A stretch of 64,000 nucleotides of DNA, from contig JACKOW010000015.1 in the NCBI GenBank assembly GCA_024234055.1, positions 49,367 through 113,366 of the forward strand. The letters are read 5' to 3'. Position 1 is the first letter of the stretch. The number at the start of each line of letters is the position of its first letter. Below the pieces are notes generated by a model. That model ran no database searches. It had not been told where the DNA came from and saw only the letters and a program-made list of their open reading frames with translations. Shown here in pieces: positions 8,394 through 17,843 of this stretch. The translations under genes were made by a program, and so were the position numbers. This DNA is from Rhodanobacteraceae bacterium. GTDB taxonomy: Bacteria; Pseudomonadota; Gammaproteobacteria; Xanthomonadales; SZUA-5.

Positions 8394-9877
8394 GCACGCT
8401 GACACTCGATCGCTGGCTGGCGGATCAGGGACTGGTAACGGAGCAGACGCTGCCGCCGGTGCCGGTGACCGGCGTGGCGCTGGACACCCGGGAGCTGCGC
8501 GCCGGCGATATATTCCTGGCTCTGCGCGGCGGCAGCGATCATGGCTTGCGCCATGCTCAGGCCGCCATCGACAAGGGCGCCGTGGCGATCGTGGCCGAGA
8601 CCCCGTTGCCCGAGCCGATGACGACGACCTTCAGCGTGCCGGTGGCGGCGGTTGCCTCACTGCGAGGCCGCGTCGGCGCCCTGGCGGCTGCGGTCTATGG
8701 CACCACGAGCGCCGAACTGAGAATCGCTGGCGTCACCGGCACCAACGGCAAGACCTCGACCGTGCAGTTCATCGCCCAGGCCGCCCAGGCGCTGGGCCAC
8801 CGACCGGCGACCATGGGCACGCTCGGTGCCGGCCCGCTTGGCCGCTTGCGTCCGCAGGCGCGGACCACGCCGGATGTCTGCAGCACCCATCGTTTTCTGG
8901 CGGAGTGCCGCGACCTGGGCTGCGACTGGCTGGCGATGGAAGTGTCCTCGCACGCGCTCGATCAGGGCCGCGTCGATGGCGTCCACTTCGAGGTGGCGGT
9001 GTACACGCAGTTGAGTCGCGATCATCTCGACTATCACGGCAGCATGCAGGCCTATTTCGAGGCCAAGGCCAAGCTGTTCCAGTGGCCCGGTCTGCGCGCC
9101 GCGGTGATCAATCTGGACTGCCCCTGGGGCCTGAAACTGTTGCCGCAACTGGCCGCGGATGTGGCTGTTCATACCTACAGCGCAGCTGGCGCCGAATCCG
9201 CATCGATCACCGCCGAGGACCTGAGTCTCGATCATCAGGGCATGCATTTCAGCCTCCGTCTTGGTGGTCAGCAGTACCCGGTCCGTGTCGGCCTGATGGG
9301 GCGTTTCAACGTCGACAATGTGCTGGCTGCCAGCGGTGCCCTGCTGGCTGCAGGTGTCGAGCCGGCCCTGATCGCGGCTGCGCTGGCGCAATTGCAGCCG
9401 GTGCCTGGACGCATGAATCGTCTGGGCGGCGACGAGCAGCCGCTGGTTGTGGTCGATTACGCCCACACGCCCGATGCCATTGCCAAGGCCCTGTCGGCGC
9501 TGCGCGAGCATCAGCCGCGGCGGCTCGGTATCGTGTTTGGCTGTGGTGGCGAGCGCGACCGTGGCAAGCGCCCGCAGATGGCCGCCGCCGCCGAAGCCGG
9601 TGCCGATCGTGTCTACGTGACCGACGACAACCCGCGCGGCGAGGATGGCGACCGCATCCTCGACGATATCCGCGCCGGTTTCGCCCGCCCGCAGGCGGTG
9701 CTGGAACAGCGTAATCGCCGTCTGGCCATCGAAAGCGCCATCGCCGATGCCGGCGCCGGCGATATCGTGCTGATCGCCGGCAAGGGTCACGAGACCTACC
9801 AGGAAATCGGCGGACAAGTGCTGGCCTTCGATGACCGCGCGGTCGCCGCCGAATTGTTGCGGCGGAGGGCGGCATGA
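8390..9877 (+). CDS. murE: UDP-MurNAc-L-Ala-D-Glu:meso-diaminopimelate ligase
   Basis: 495 aa cytoplasmic Mur ligase that adds the third stem amino acid to the peptidoglycan precursor. ATP-binding GTNGKTS at 117-123, and the C-terminal DNPRGED motif, which in this family selects meso-DAP over lysine. The organism therefore has DAP-type peptidoglycan, as expected of a Gram-negative. It overlaps ftsI and murF by 4 nt. Confidence 0.97.
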   Translation: MSTLTLDRWLADQGLVTEQTLPPVPVTGVALDTRELRAGDIFLALRGGSDHGLRHAQAAIDKGAVAIVAETPLPEPMTTTFSVPVAAVASLRGRVGALAAAVYGTTSAELRIAGVTGTNGKTSTVQFIAQAAQALGHRPATMGTLGAGPLGRLRPQARTTPDVCSTHRFLAECRDLGCDWLAMEVSSHALDQGRVDGVHFEVAVYTQLSRDHLDYHGSMQAYFEAKAKLFQWPGLRAAVINLDCPWGLKLLPQLAADVAVHTYSAAGAESASITAEDLSLDHQGMHFSLRLGGQQYPVRVGLMGRFNVDNVLAASGALLAAGVEPALIAAALAQLQPVPGRMNRLGGDEQPLVVVDYAHTPDAIAKALSALREHQPRRLGIVFGCGGERDRGKRPQMAAAAEAGADRVYVTDDNPRGEDGDRILDDIRAGFARPQAVLEQRNRRLAIESAIADAGAGDIVLIAGKGHETYQEIGGQVLAFDDRAVAAELLRRRAA

Positions 9878-11220
9878 AGGCCCTCGCCAGCGTCATTGCC
9901 AGCTGGTGCGGCGGCCGCCTGATCGGACCCGATGTCATGGTCGAGGGCGTCAGCCAGGATTCGCGCACGCTGCCGCAGGCTGGCTTGTTCGTCGCGCTGC
10001 GCGGTGAACGCCAGGATGGCCATGACTATGTGGCAGCGGTGATCGGACTCGCCGCCGCGGCACTGGTCGAGCGCGAACAGGCCGTGGACCTGCCGCAGAT
10101 CGTCGTCGACAACACCGAAACCGCGCTGCAGCGCATCGCCAGTGCCTGGTTGACCCGAATCGGGCCAACCGTCGTGGCCCTGACCGGCAGCAATGGCAAG
10201 ACCACCACCAAGACCCTGACGGCAGCCATTCTCGCGCGCGCCGGCACTACCCATGCGACTCCCGGCAACTACAACAACGAAATCGGTGTGCCGCTGACGC
10301 TGCTCGGTCTGCGTGCTGAACATCGTTACGCCGTGGTCGAGATGGGCTGCGGCAAACCCGGCGACATCGATCTGCTGGCATCAATCGCGCCACCGCATGC
10401 GGCGGTGGTGACCAATGTCGGCGCCGCCCATCTGGAGCGGCTGGGATCGCTGAGCGGCGTCGCCGAGGCCAAGGCTGGCATCTACCGCGGCCTGCGTCCC
10501 GAGGGCATTGCCATCATCAATGCCGACGACGCTTATGCCGACTATTTCCGCGCGCAGGCTGGTGACCATCAGCGGGTCGAATTCGCCATCGATGCAGCAG
10601 CCGCCGTCCGTGCAGAGGATCTGATGATCGGCCAGGCGACGCGCTTCCGGCTGTGCACGCCAGCCGGCAGCTGCGCCATCGAGTTGCCGCTGCCGGGTCG
10701 TCACAATGTGATGAACGCGCTCGCCGCCGCGGCACTGGCGCAGGCGGTGGGTGCCAGCCTGAGCGATATTGCCGAGGCGCTGGCCACGGTCGAAGCCGTC
10801 TCCGGGCGTCTGCGCCGGCTGCAGCTGCAGGGTGGGATGCTCTACGACGACAGCTACAACGCCAATCCCGGCTCGCTGGCGGCGGCGATCGGCACACTGG
10901 CACTGGAGCCGCCCCCGCGCTGGCTGATTCTGGGTGACATGGCCGAACTTGGTCCGGAAGCGCCACGCTGGCACGCCGAATGCGGCTTGCTGGCCCGCGA
11001 CCAGGGCATCGAGCGGCTGTACACCTGCGGTCCGCTGGCCCAGGCCGCGGCGCAGGCCTACGGCCCCCAGGCAAGCCACCACAGCAGCATCGAATCCCTG
11101 ATCGACACCCTGCGCGCCGACTGGCGTCCAGGCACTACTGCCCTGGTCAAGGGCTCGCGATCGGCGCGCATGGAGCGCGTGGTCGCCGGCCTGTCCGGCA
11201 ACAACGGAGGGCATCACTGA
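9874..11220 (+). CDS. murF: UDP-MurNAc-tripeptide:D-Ala-D-Ala ligase
   Basis: 448 aa. It joins D-alanyl-D-alanine to the tripeptide, completing the UDP-MurNAc-pentapeptide. P-loop GSNGKTTT at 105-112, central motif NYNNEIGVPLTLL and C-terminal ligase domain (YDDSYNANPGS) are present. Start ATG overlaps murE (ATGA); the stop shares one base with the mraY ATG (TGATG). Confidence 0.97.
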   Translation: MKALASVIASWCGGRLIGPDVMVEGVSQDSRTLPQAGLFVALRGERQDGHDYVAAVIGLAAAALVEREQAVDLPQIVVDNTETALQRIASAWLTRIGPTVVALTGSNGKTTTKTLTAAILARAGTTHATPGNYNNEIGVPLTLLGLRAEHRYAVVEMGCGKPGDIDLLASIAPPHAAVVTNVGAAHLERLGSLSGVAEAKAGIYRGLRPEGIAIINADDAYADYFRAQAGDHQRVEFAIDAAAAVRAEDLMIGQATRFRLCTPAGSCAIELPLPGRHNVMNALAAAALAQAVGASLSDIAEALATVEAVSGRLRRLQLQGGMLYDDSYNANPGSLAAAIGTLALEPPPRWLILGDMAELGPEAPRWHAECGLLARDQGIERLYTCGPLAQAAAQAYGPQASHHSSIESLIDTLRADWRPGTTALVKGSRSARMERVVAGLSGNNGGHH

Positions 11221-12302
11221 TGCTGCTGGCCCTGGCCGAATGGCTGCAGAACTATTTCCGTGCCTTCAACGTGTTCAGCTACATCACGTTGCGCACCATC
11301 CTCTCGGCACTGACGGCGCTGACGCTGTCGCTGTGGCTGGGCCCACGCCTGATCCGTTCGCTGACCGCCAAGCAGATCGGCCAGACCATCCGCAAGGATG
11401 GACCGCAGTCGCATCTGTCCAAGGCCGGCACGCCGACCATGGGCGGGCTGTTGATCCTGATGGCGGTGGCGTCGTCGAGCCTGCTCTGGGCCGACTGGCA
11501 CAACCGCTATGTGTGGGTGGTGCTGGGCGTGCTGCTGGCCTTCGGCTTCATTGGCTGGATCGACGATTACCGCAAGCTGGTGCTGAAGGACAGTCGCGGC
11601 CTGCCGGCGCGCTGGAAGTACCTGCTGCAATCGCTGTTCGGTACGGTTGCCGCGATCGTGCTCTATGTCACGGCCGATACTCCGGCGGCCACGGCGCTCT
11701 ACGTGCCCTTCTTCAAGACCGTGGCCATCCCCATGGGCGCGGCCTTCATGATCGTGGCCTATTTCTGGATTGTCGGCTTCTCCAATGCCGTCAATCTGAC
11801 GGACGGTCTGGACGGTCTGGCGATCATGCCGACGGTGCTGGTGGCCGGCGCCCTCGGCATCTTCGCCTATGCCTCCGGGCATGCCGAATTCGCCAAGTAT
11901 CTCGGCATGCCGCGCATTCCCGGTGCCGGTGAGCTGGCAATCGTCTGTGCCGCCCTGGCCGGCGCCGGCCTCGGCTTCCTCTGGTTCAACACCTATCCGG
12001 CCCAGGTGTTCATGGGCGATATCGGCGCACTGGCCGTCGGCGCCGCGCTCGGCACCATTGCCGTGATCGTCCGCCAGGAACTGGTGCTGGTGATCATGGG
12101 CGGCATCTTCGTGCTGGAGACGCTGTCGGTGATCCTGCAGGTGGCTTCCTTCAAGCTCACCGGCAAGCGCATCTTCCGGATGGCGCCGCTGCACCATCAT
12201 TTCGAGCTCAAGGGCTGGCCCGAGCCACGGGTGATCGTGCGCTTCTGGATCATCAGCGTGGTGCTGGTGCTGGTGGGTCTGGCGACCCTGAAGGTGCGAT
12301 AG
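11220..12302 (+). CDS. mraY: Phospho-MurNAc-pentapeptide transferase (lipid I synthase)
   Basis: 360 aa polytopic inner-membrane enzyme that moves phospho-MurNAc-pentapeptide to undecaprenyl phosphate. NAVNLTDGLDGLA, the family's catalytic-aspartate loop, is visible, as is the MAPLHHHFEL signature near the C-terminus. About ten membrane helices. The ATG at 11220 overlaps the murF stop by one base and gives the standard family length. The next gene is ftsW, not murD. Confidence 0.96.
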   Translation: MLLALAEWLQNYFRAFNVFSYITLRTILSALTALTLSLWLGPRLIRSLTAKQIGQTIRKDGPQSHLSKAGTPTMGGLLILMAVASSSLLWADWHNRYVWVVLGVLLAFGFIGWIDDYRKLVLKDSRGLPARWKYLLQSLFGTVAAIVLYVTADTPAATALYVPFFKTVAIPMGAAFMIVAYFWIVGFSNAVNLTDGLDGLAIMPTVLVAGALGIFAYASGHAEFAKYLGMPRIPGAGELAIVCAALAGAGLGFLWFNTYPAQVFMGDIGALAVGAALGTIAVIVRQELVLVIMGGIFVLETLSVILQVASFKLTGKRIFRMAPLHHHFELKGWPEPRVIVRFWIISVVLVLVGLATLKVR

Positions 12303-12464
12303 TGACCACCGGCATGACTTCGTCGAAGCGATTTCAGATGCGTTTCGTCACGAGACGAGGCGAGAGGAGGAGTCATGGCACCGCCATGGCGACGACGAAC
12401 AACGACGTATTCGTGTCGAAAGGCGCGGAAATCGTTCGACGAAGCCTTGGTGGGGGTCACTGAC
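12303..12464 (+). repeat. mraY-ftsW spacer with an imperfect inverted repeat in place of murD
   Basis: Apart from the mraY-mraZ start region this is the longest gap inside the dcw genes up to ftsA. An imperfect inverted repeat pairs 12318-12353 (CTTCGTCGAAGCGATTTC...) with 12411-12444 (...GAAATCGTTCGACGAAG). The middle contains a smaller hairpin (ATGGC ACC GCCAT). A ~54-codon open frame from a GTG at 12302 to the TGA at 12461-12463 is present but has no recognisable product. Confidence 0.6.
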
Positions 12465-13652
12465 ATGGCTGCCGTCCTCCAGGCCCGCAAGCTGCCGCCC
12501 GCGCCGACCGTGGCCATCGACCCGTGGATCGCCATCAGCGCCATCGCGCTGGCATCGCTGGGTGTGGTCATGGTGGCCTCCAGCTCGATTGCCGTGGGCG
12601 AGGAGCTGCATGTCGGGCCGTTCTACTTCCTGACCCGCCACGCCCTGTTCCTGGCATTGGGCACGGCTCTGGGGGCACTGGTCTATCGCACCGATCTGGA
12701 GTGGCTGAAGCGCTACTCGCAGATCATGATTCTTGGCGCCTTCGTGTTGCTGGTGATGGTGTTCGTGCCCGGTCTCGGCGTCACGGTCAAGGGCGCGCGG
12801 CGCTGGATCTGGTTGGGGGTCTCGAATTTCCAGGCCGTGGAAGCGGTCAAGCTGTTCCTGATCATCTATCTGGCCGGCTATTTCGTGCGCCATCAGGAGA
12901 CCCTGCAACACAGCCTGATGGGCGTGATCAAGCCGCTGGTGGTGGCAGGGGCCCTGATCGGCCTGCTGCTGGTGCAACCCGACTTCGGTGGCGCCTTGCT
13001 GTTGATGGCTCTGGCCGGGAGCATGGTCTGGCTGGCCGGCGGCTCGGCGCGGCATCTGCTCGGCATCGCCGCGGTCGCCGTGCCGGTGATGGTCTTCGCC
13101 GCCATGGCAGAACCCTATCGTTTGCGGCGGCTGTTCTCGTTCATGGATCCCTGGGCTGATCCCTTCGACGGCGGCTTCCAGCTGACCCAGGCCCTGATCG
13201 CCGTCGGCCGCGGTGAATGGTTTGGCGTGGGCCTGGGCGAAAGCGTGCAGAAGCTCTTCTATCTGCCCGAGGCCCACACCGATTTCATTCTGGCCGTCAT
13301 CGCCGAGGAATTGGGATTCGTCGGCGTGCTCACCATCATCGGCCTGTTCGCGACCTTCACCGGGCGAGCCTTCCGCCTGGGTATTGAAGGCCTGCGTCAA
13401 GGTCGGGCCTTCGAGGCCTATCTGGCCTACGGCATCGCCCTGTGGTTCTCGATGCAGGCCGCCATCAGCATCGGCGTGAATATCGGCGCGCTGCCGACCA
13501 AGGGCCTGACCTTGCCGCTGATCAGCTCGGGTGGTTCCAGCGTGATCATGAGCTGCGTCGCCGTCGGCCTGCTGCTCAAGGTCAGCGCCTCCCTGCGCGA
13601 GCCGCGCAGCGTAGGGCCCTTCGAGGGCGTGGGCACTGGAGGCAAGCGATGA
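12465..13652 (+). CDS. ftsW: Septal peptidoglycan glycosyltransferase FtsW
   Basis: 395 aa SEDS-family integral membrane enzyme that polymerises lipid II at the septum with FtsI. About ten helices; conserved SEDS segments include GVTVKGARRWIWLG, EAHTDFILAVIAEELG and LPLISSGGSS near the C-terminus. The ATG at 12465 is preferred over one at 12375 because the extra 30 residues would come from the hairpin and look unlike the family. SD is weak (GGGGG about 10 nt upstream). It overlaps murG by ATGA. Confidence 0.95.
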   Translation: MAAVLQARKLPPAPTVAIDPWIAISAIALASLGVVMVASSSIAVGEELHVGPFYFLTRHALFLALGTALGALVYRTDLEWLKRYSQIMILGAFVLLVMVFVPGLGVTVKGARRWIWLGVSNFQAVEAVKLFLIIYLAGYFVRHQETLQHSLMGVIKPLVVAGALIGLLLVQPDFGGALLLMALAGSMVWLAGGSARHLLGIAAVAVPVMVFAAMAEPYRLRRLFSFMDPWADPFDGGFQLTQALIAVGRGEWFGVGLGESVQKLFYLPEAHTDFILAVIAEELGFVGVLTIIGLFATFTGRAFRLGIEGLRQGRAFEAYLAYGIALWFSMQAAISIGVNIGALPTKGLTLPLISSGGSSVIMSCVAVGLLLKVSASLREPRSVGPFEGVGTGGKR

Positions 13653-14719
13653 GCGCGCCGGTGATGGTGATGGCAGGGGGCACCGGTGGCCACGTCTTTC
13701 CGGGATTGGCCGTGGCTGCACAACTGCGCCAGCGTGATGTGCCGGTGGTCTGGCTGGGCGCCGAAGGTGGCATGGAAAGTCGATTGGTGCCCGGCCATGG
13801 CATCGAATTCCATGGCATCCGCGTGCAGGGCGTGCGCGGCAAGGGCTGGCGTCGCAAGTTGCGTCTGCCCATCGATCTGATGGCGGCTTTCCTGCAGGCG
13901 CGCAGTGCCCTGCGCCGGGAACGCCCGCGCAGCGTGCTCAGCATGGGTGGCTATGCCGCCGGCCCCGGTGGACTTGCTGCCGCCTGGCTGCGGGTTCCCT
14001 TGCTGGTGCACGAACAGAACCGGATCCCGGGCCTGACCAACAAGGTGCTGGCCAGGTTCGCGCAAGGTGTCTACACCGGCTTTCCGGATGCTTTTGCCGG
14101 TCGCGGCCATTTCGTCGGCAACCCGGTACGCGCCGAGATCGCCGCTATCGCCCCGCCCGAACAGCGCCTCGCCGGTCGCGAAGGACCGCTGCGCCTGTTG
14201 GTGCTCGGCGGCAGTCAGGGGGCGCGCGCGCTCAACCAGATCCTGCCGCAGGCCTTGGCACTGCTGCCGGTCGAGCAGCGCCCGCACATCTGGCACCAGT
14301 GTGGCGCCCGTCTCCTTGAAGAAGCCGAGCAGAGCTATCGCGCCGCCGGCGTGGACGCGCGTGTGAATGCCTTCATCGACGACATGGCCGCGGCCTACGC
14401 CTGGGCCGACCTGGTGGTGTGCCGCTCCGGTGCACTGACACTGGCCGAGGTCGCCGCCGCCGGTGTTGCTGCACTGCTGGTGCCGTATCCGCATGCCGTC
14501 GATGACCACCAGACCGCCAATGCGCGCTGGCTGGTTGATCCGGGGGCAGCCGAACTGTGGCCCGAATCCGAACTGGATGCCGCCCGCCTGGCCGCGCGCC
14601 TGCGGGAACTGGCGGCCGATCGCCCGCGTTTGCTGCAGATGTCCTGCAGCGCGCGCGGACTGGCACGAACCGATGCCGCGGCGGTGGTCGCCGATGCCTG
14701 CCTGGAGTGCGCCCGATGA
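13649..14719 (+). CDS. murG: Lipid II synthase, UDP-GlcNAc:undecaprenyl-PP-MurNAc-pentapeptide GlcNAc transferase
   Basis: 356 aa GT28-type glycosyltransferase, peripheral on the cytoplasmic face of the membrane. The glycine-rich loop GGTGGHVFPGLA (10-21) and the UDP-GlcNAc site in the C-terminal domain (CRSGALTLAEVAAAG, then PYPHAVDDHQTANA) are intact. The ATG at 13649 overlaps the ftsW stop; its own TGA overlaps murC. Confidence 0.97.
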   Translation: MSAPVMVMAGGTGGHVFPGLAVAAQLRQRDVPVVWLGAEGGMESRLVPGHGIEFHGIRVQGVRGKGWRRKLRLPIDLMAAFLQARSALRRERPRSVLSMGGYAAGPGGLAAAWLRVPLLVHEQNRIPGLTNKVLARFAQGVYTGFPDAFAGRGHFVGNPVRAEIAAIAPPEQRLAGREGPLRLLVLGGSQGARALNQILPQALALLPVEQRPHIWHQCGARLLEEAEQSYRAAGVDARVNAFIDDMAAAYAWADLVVCRSGALTLAEVAAAGVAALLVPYPHAVDDHQTANARWLVDPGAAELWPESELDAARLAARLRELAADRPRLLQMSCSARGLARTDAAAVVADACLECAR

Positions 14720-16158
14720 GCATTGCCGCACGATTCCGGCCCGGACAGGATCTGATGCGCGCCTTCAAGCGCGTGCACTTCATCGGCATTGGTGGCTCCG
14801 GCATGAGCGGCATCGCCGAAGTGATGCACAACCTCGGCTACGCCGTCAGCGGCTCCGATCAATCCAGCACCGCGGTCACCCGTCGCCTGGCCGAACTCGG
14901 CATCCGGGTGCAGCGCGGTCATGACGCCGAGCATGTGGCCGAGGTCGACGTGGTTGTGGTCTCGAGCGCCATTGCTGCCAGCAACCCGGAACTGATCGCT
15001 GCCCGCCAACGGCGTCTGCCGGTGGTGCCCCGGGCCGAAATGCTCGGCGAGCTGATGCGCTTCCGCCGCGGCATTGCCGTCGCCGGTACCCACGGCAAGA
15101 CCACCACCACCAGTCTGATTGCCAGCGTGCTGGCCGAAGGCGGGCTGGACCCGACCTTCGTCATCGGCGGCCGCCTGAACAGCGCCGGCACCCATGCACG
15201 GCTGGGTGCTGGCGAGTATCTGGTGGCCGAAGCCGACGAGAGTGATGGCTCCTTCCTGATGCTGCAGCCGGTCATGGCGGTGGTCACCAATATCGACGCC
15301 GATCATCTGGAGAACTTCGATCACAGCTTCGAGCGCCTGAAGCAGGCTTTCGACAGCTTTTTGCACCGCATGCCCTTCTATGGCCTGGCCGTGCTCTGTG
15401 CCGATGATGTCGAGACCCACGCACTCAGCCTGCGCAGCCCTCGCGCGGTGCGCACCTACGGCTTCGCCGAGGGTGCCGACGTGCGGGCCACCGACGTGCG
15501 CCAGAACGGCAGCGAAATGCACTTCCTGTTGCATCTGCCAGACGAGCCGCCGCTGCCGGCGCTGCTGCATCTGCCGGGTCGCCACAATGTCCAGAACGCC
15601 TGTGCAGCGGCCGCGATTGCGCTGGAGATCGGGATTGCCCCGGCCACCATCATCGACGGTCTGGCTCGGTTTGGCGGTGTCGGCCGACGTTTCCACATCC
15701 ATGACGATCTGCCGCTGGACCAGGGCAGCGTGATGTTCGTCGACGACTACGGCCATCACCCACGCGAGTTGCGTGCCGTGATCGAGGCCGCGCGGGGCGG
15801 CTGGCCCGACAAGCGTCTGGTGCTGGCCTTCCAACCGCACCGCTACACCCGCACCCGCGATCTGATCGACGACTTTGCCGAGGTGCTGAGCCTGGCCGAT
15901 GTGGTGGTGCTGAGCGAGGTCTATTCGGCCGGCGAGGCGCCGATTGCTGGCGCCGACGGCCGCGCCCTGGCGCGGGCCGTGCGCGCCCGTGGTCGGGTCG
16001 ATCCGGTCTTTGTGTCGCATCCGCATGAACTGTCCTCGGTGCTGCCCGATCTGCTGGAGGACGGCGACCTGCTGCTGTTGCAGGGTGCCGGTGACATCGG
16101 CGCGGTGGCCCAGGAACTGGAGACACGCGGTCATCTGCGCAGCGGAGGTGAGCCATGA
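14716..16158 (+). CDS. murC: UDP-N-acetylmuramate:L-alanine ligase
   Basis: 480 aa, full length. First ligase of the stem peptide. N-terminal nucleotide-binding HFIGIGGSGMSG (21-32), P-loop GTHGKTTTT (124-132), then central and C-terminal Mur ligase domains. Start ATG overlaps the murG stop; the upstream open frame is antisense-like extension. ddl follows with ATGA overlap; murB is not in the cluster. Confidence 0.97.
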   Translation: MSIAARFRPGQDLMRAFKRVHFIGIGGSGMSGIAEVMHNLGYAVSGSDQSSTAVTRRLAELGIRVQRGHDAEHVAEVDVVVVSSAIAASNPELIAARQRRLPVVPRAEMLGELMRFRRGIAVAGTHGKTTTTSLIASVLAEGGLDPTFVIGGRLNSAGTHARLGAGEYLVAEADESDGSFLMLQPVMAVVTNIDADHLENFDHSFERLKQAFDSFLHRMPFYGLAVLCADDVETHALSLRSPRAVRTYGFAEGADVRATDVRQNGSEMHFLLHLPDEPPLPALLHLPGRHNVQNACAAAAIALEIGIAPATIIDGLARFGGVGRRFHIHDDLPLDQGSVMFVDDYGHHPRELRAVIEAARGGWPDKRLVLAFQPHRYTRTRDLIDDFAEVLSLADVVVLSEVYSAGEAPIAGADGRALARAVRARGRVDPVFVSHPHELSSVLPDLLEDGDLLLLQGAGDIGAVAQELETRGHLRSGGEP

Positions 16159-17090
16159 TGCGCATCACCGATCCCGCCGCTTTCGGGCGTGTCGCCGTGG
16201 TCATGGGCGGCGACAGCTCCGAGCGTGAGGTCTCGCTCAACAGCGGCGCCAACGTGCTCGCCGCCTTGCTGGCGCGTGGCGTGGACGCACATGCCATCGA
16301 TGGCATTCCGGCTCTGCTGCGGGATGTCCGCGAGGGACAGTGCGATCGCGTGTTCAACATCCTGCATGGACGCGGTGGCGAGGACGGTGTGCTGCAGGGC
16401 GCGCTGGAGGCGCTGGGCGTGCCCTACACCGGCTCGGGCGTGCTCGGTTCGGCGCTGACCATGGACAAGGTCCGTACCAAGCGCGTGTGGCAGGCACTGG
16501 ACATTCCGACCCCCGCCTTTGCGGTGTTGCCGGCAGGTGCTGATGTCGCCAGCGCGATTGCTGACGTGGGTCTGCCGGCCATCGTCAAGCCCTCCCGTGA
16601 AGGCTCCAGCGTGGGCGTCACCCGGGTGTTCGCCGACAGCGATGTCGCAGCGGCTGTGGAGCTCGCGCGCCGCTACGACGGCGAGTTGCTGGTGGAGCGC
16701 ATGATCCAGGGGCCCGAGCTCACCGTGGCAGTGCTCGACGGGCGCGCACTGCCCAGCATCCGCATCGTGCCGGCCGCCGAGTTCTACGACTACCACGCCA
16801 AGTACGTGGCCGACGACACCCAATACCTGTGCCCGGGCCTGGAGCAGCCTTCCGAGGATCAGCTGGCCCGGCTTTGCGAGCGGGCCTTCGCCGCCGTCGG
16901 GGCGAGTGGCTGGGGACGCATCGACGTCATGCTTGACACCGTGACCGGATTCCAGCTGCTGGAGGTCAATACCAGTCCCGGCATGACCAGTCACAGCCTG
17001 GTGCCCAAGGCTGCCGCCCAGGCCGGTATCGATTTCGAGAGCCTGTGCTGGCAGATCCTGGAAACCAGCTTTCGCGAGGTACTGCGATGA
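16155..17090 (+). CDS. ddl: D-alanine:D-alanine ligase
   Basis: 311 aa ATP-grasp enzyme making the D-Ala-D-Ala used by MurF. VVMGGDSSEREVSLNSG at the N-terminus and the KPSREGSSVGV nucleotide-binding segment are visible, with LLEVNTSPGMTSHSLVPKAA near the C-terminus. Length matches the DdlB type usual in dcw clusters. Two adjacent ATGs (16155, 16158) could start it. It overlaps murC and ftsQ. Confidence 0.96.
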   Translation: MMRITDPAAFGRVAVVMGGDSSEREVSLNSGANVLAALLARGVDAHAIDGIPALLRDVREGQCDRVFNILHGRGGEDGVLQGALEALGVPYTGSGVLGSALTMDKVRTKRVWQALDIPTPAFAVLPAGADVASAIADVGLPAIVKPSREGSSVGVTRVFADSDVAAAVELARRYDGELLVERMIQGPELTVAVLDGRALPSIRIVPAAEFYDYHAKYVADDTQYLCPGLEQPSEDQLARLCERAFAAVGASGWGRIDVMLDTVTGFQLLEVNTSPGMTSHSLVPKAAAQAGIDFESLCWQILETSFREVLR

Positions 17091-17821
17091 GCGCGCAGCG
17101 ACGAAACTGGGTGACCAGTGCATCGGCCCTGCTGGCCGTGGCGGCTGTGCTGGTGCTGGTGGCCGGTGCCTACATGGCGCGCAACGGCGGCACCTTGCTG
17201 CCCTTCCGCTGGGTGGACGCCAGCGGTCCTTTCGAGCGCGTCAGCGCCGAGCAGATCCGGGCCGCAGTGGCGCCGGAGGCAGCGCGCGGATTCTTCTTCG
17301 TCGATCTGGCTGCCGTGCGGGCCAGTGCCCTGAGCCTGCCCTGGGTGGCGGAAGCGGAAGTCCGCAAGATCTGGCCGGATACGCTGGAAGTGCGGGTGCG
17401 CGAGCGCCGGGTGCTGGGGCGCCAGGGCGCAGACCGGCTGGTCGACGTCAGCGGCAATGTCTTCAACGCCCGCGGCGTGGGTGAAACCCGAGGCCTACCG
17501 CTGCTCGATGCGCCGATAGAGCAGATGCCACAGCTGGCCGAGTACTACCGCCTCGCGAGCAGCGACGTCGAGCGTATCGGCCGCCAGATCACGGTCGCCA
17601 GACTGAGTGCCCGCGGCGCGCTGGAACTTCAGCTCGACGATGGCTTGCGGGTGCATCTGGGCAGTCTCGACCAGGACGCCCGCTGGAAGCGTTTCATCAA
17701 CAGCCTGCCGCGACTGGCCGCGCTGGATCCGCGCCCGATTGCCCAGGTCGATTTGCGCTACACCCACGGCTATGCCGTGCGCTACGCCGATGCGCAGCCC
17801 GCTGCGTCCCTGCCCAACTGA
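17087..17821 (+). CDS. ftsQ: Cell division protein FtsQ
   Basis: 244 aa bitopic protein. Membrane helix at about 11-31, then a POTRA domain (starting near FERVSAEQIRAAV) and the beta domain. It scaffolds FtsL/FtsB at the divisome. PWVAEAEVRKIWPDTLEV is the conserved POTRA end. Start ATG overlaps the ddl stop. Confidence 0.94.
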   Translation: MSAQRRNWVTSASALLAVAAVLVLVAGAYMARNGGTLLPFRWVDASGPFERVSAEQIRAAVAPEAARGFFFVDLAAVRASALSLPWVAEAEVRKIWPDTLEVRVRERRVLGRQGADRLVDVSGNVFNARGVGETRGLPLLDAPIEQMPQLAEYYRLASSDVERIGRQITVARLSARGALELQLDDGLRVHLGSLDQDARWKRFINSLPRLAALDPRPIAQVDLRYTHGYAVRYADAQPAASLPN

Positions 17822-17843
17822 CCCTTGCGATGACCCCGAACCC

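Noticed and set aside
6531..8405. 624-aa open frame antisense to ftsI
   Set aside because: Shadow of ftsI; rich in Arg/His/Gln as expected of antisense of GC-rich coding DNA.
10980..11219. 80-residue N-terminal extension of MraY
   Set aside because: It overlaps murF out of frame; the ATG at 11220 gives the normal family length.
12375..12464. 30-residue N-terminal extension of FtsW
   Set aside because: Encoded by the inverted repeat, strongly basic and unlike FtsW N-termini; kept as a low-probability alternative.
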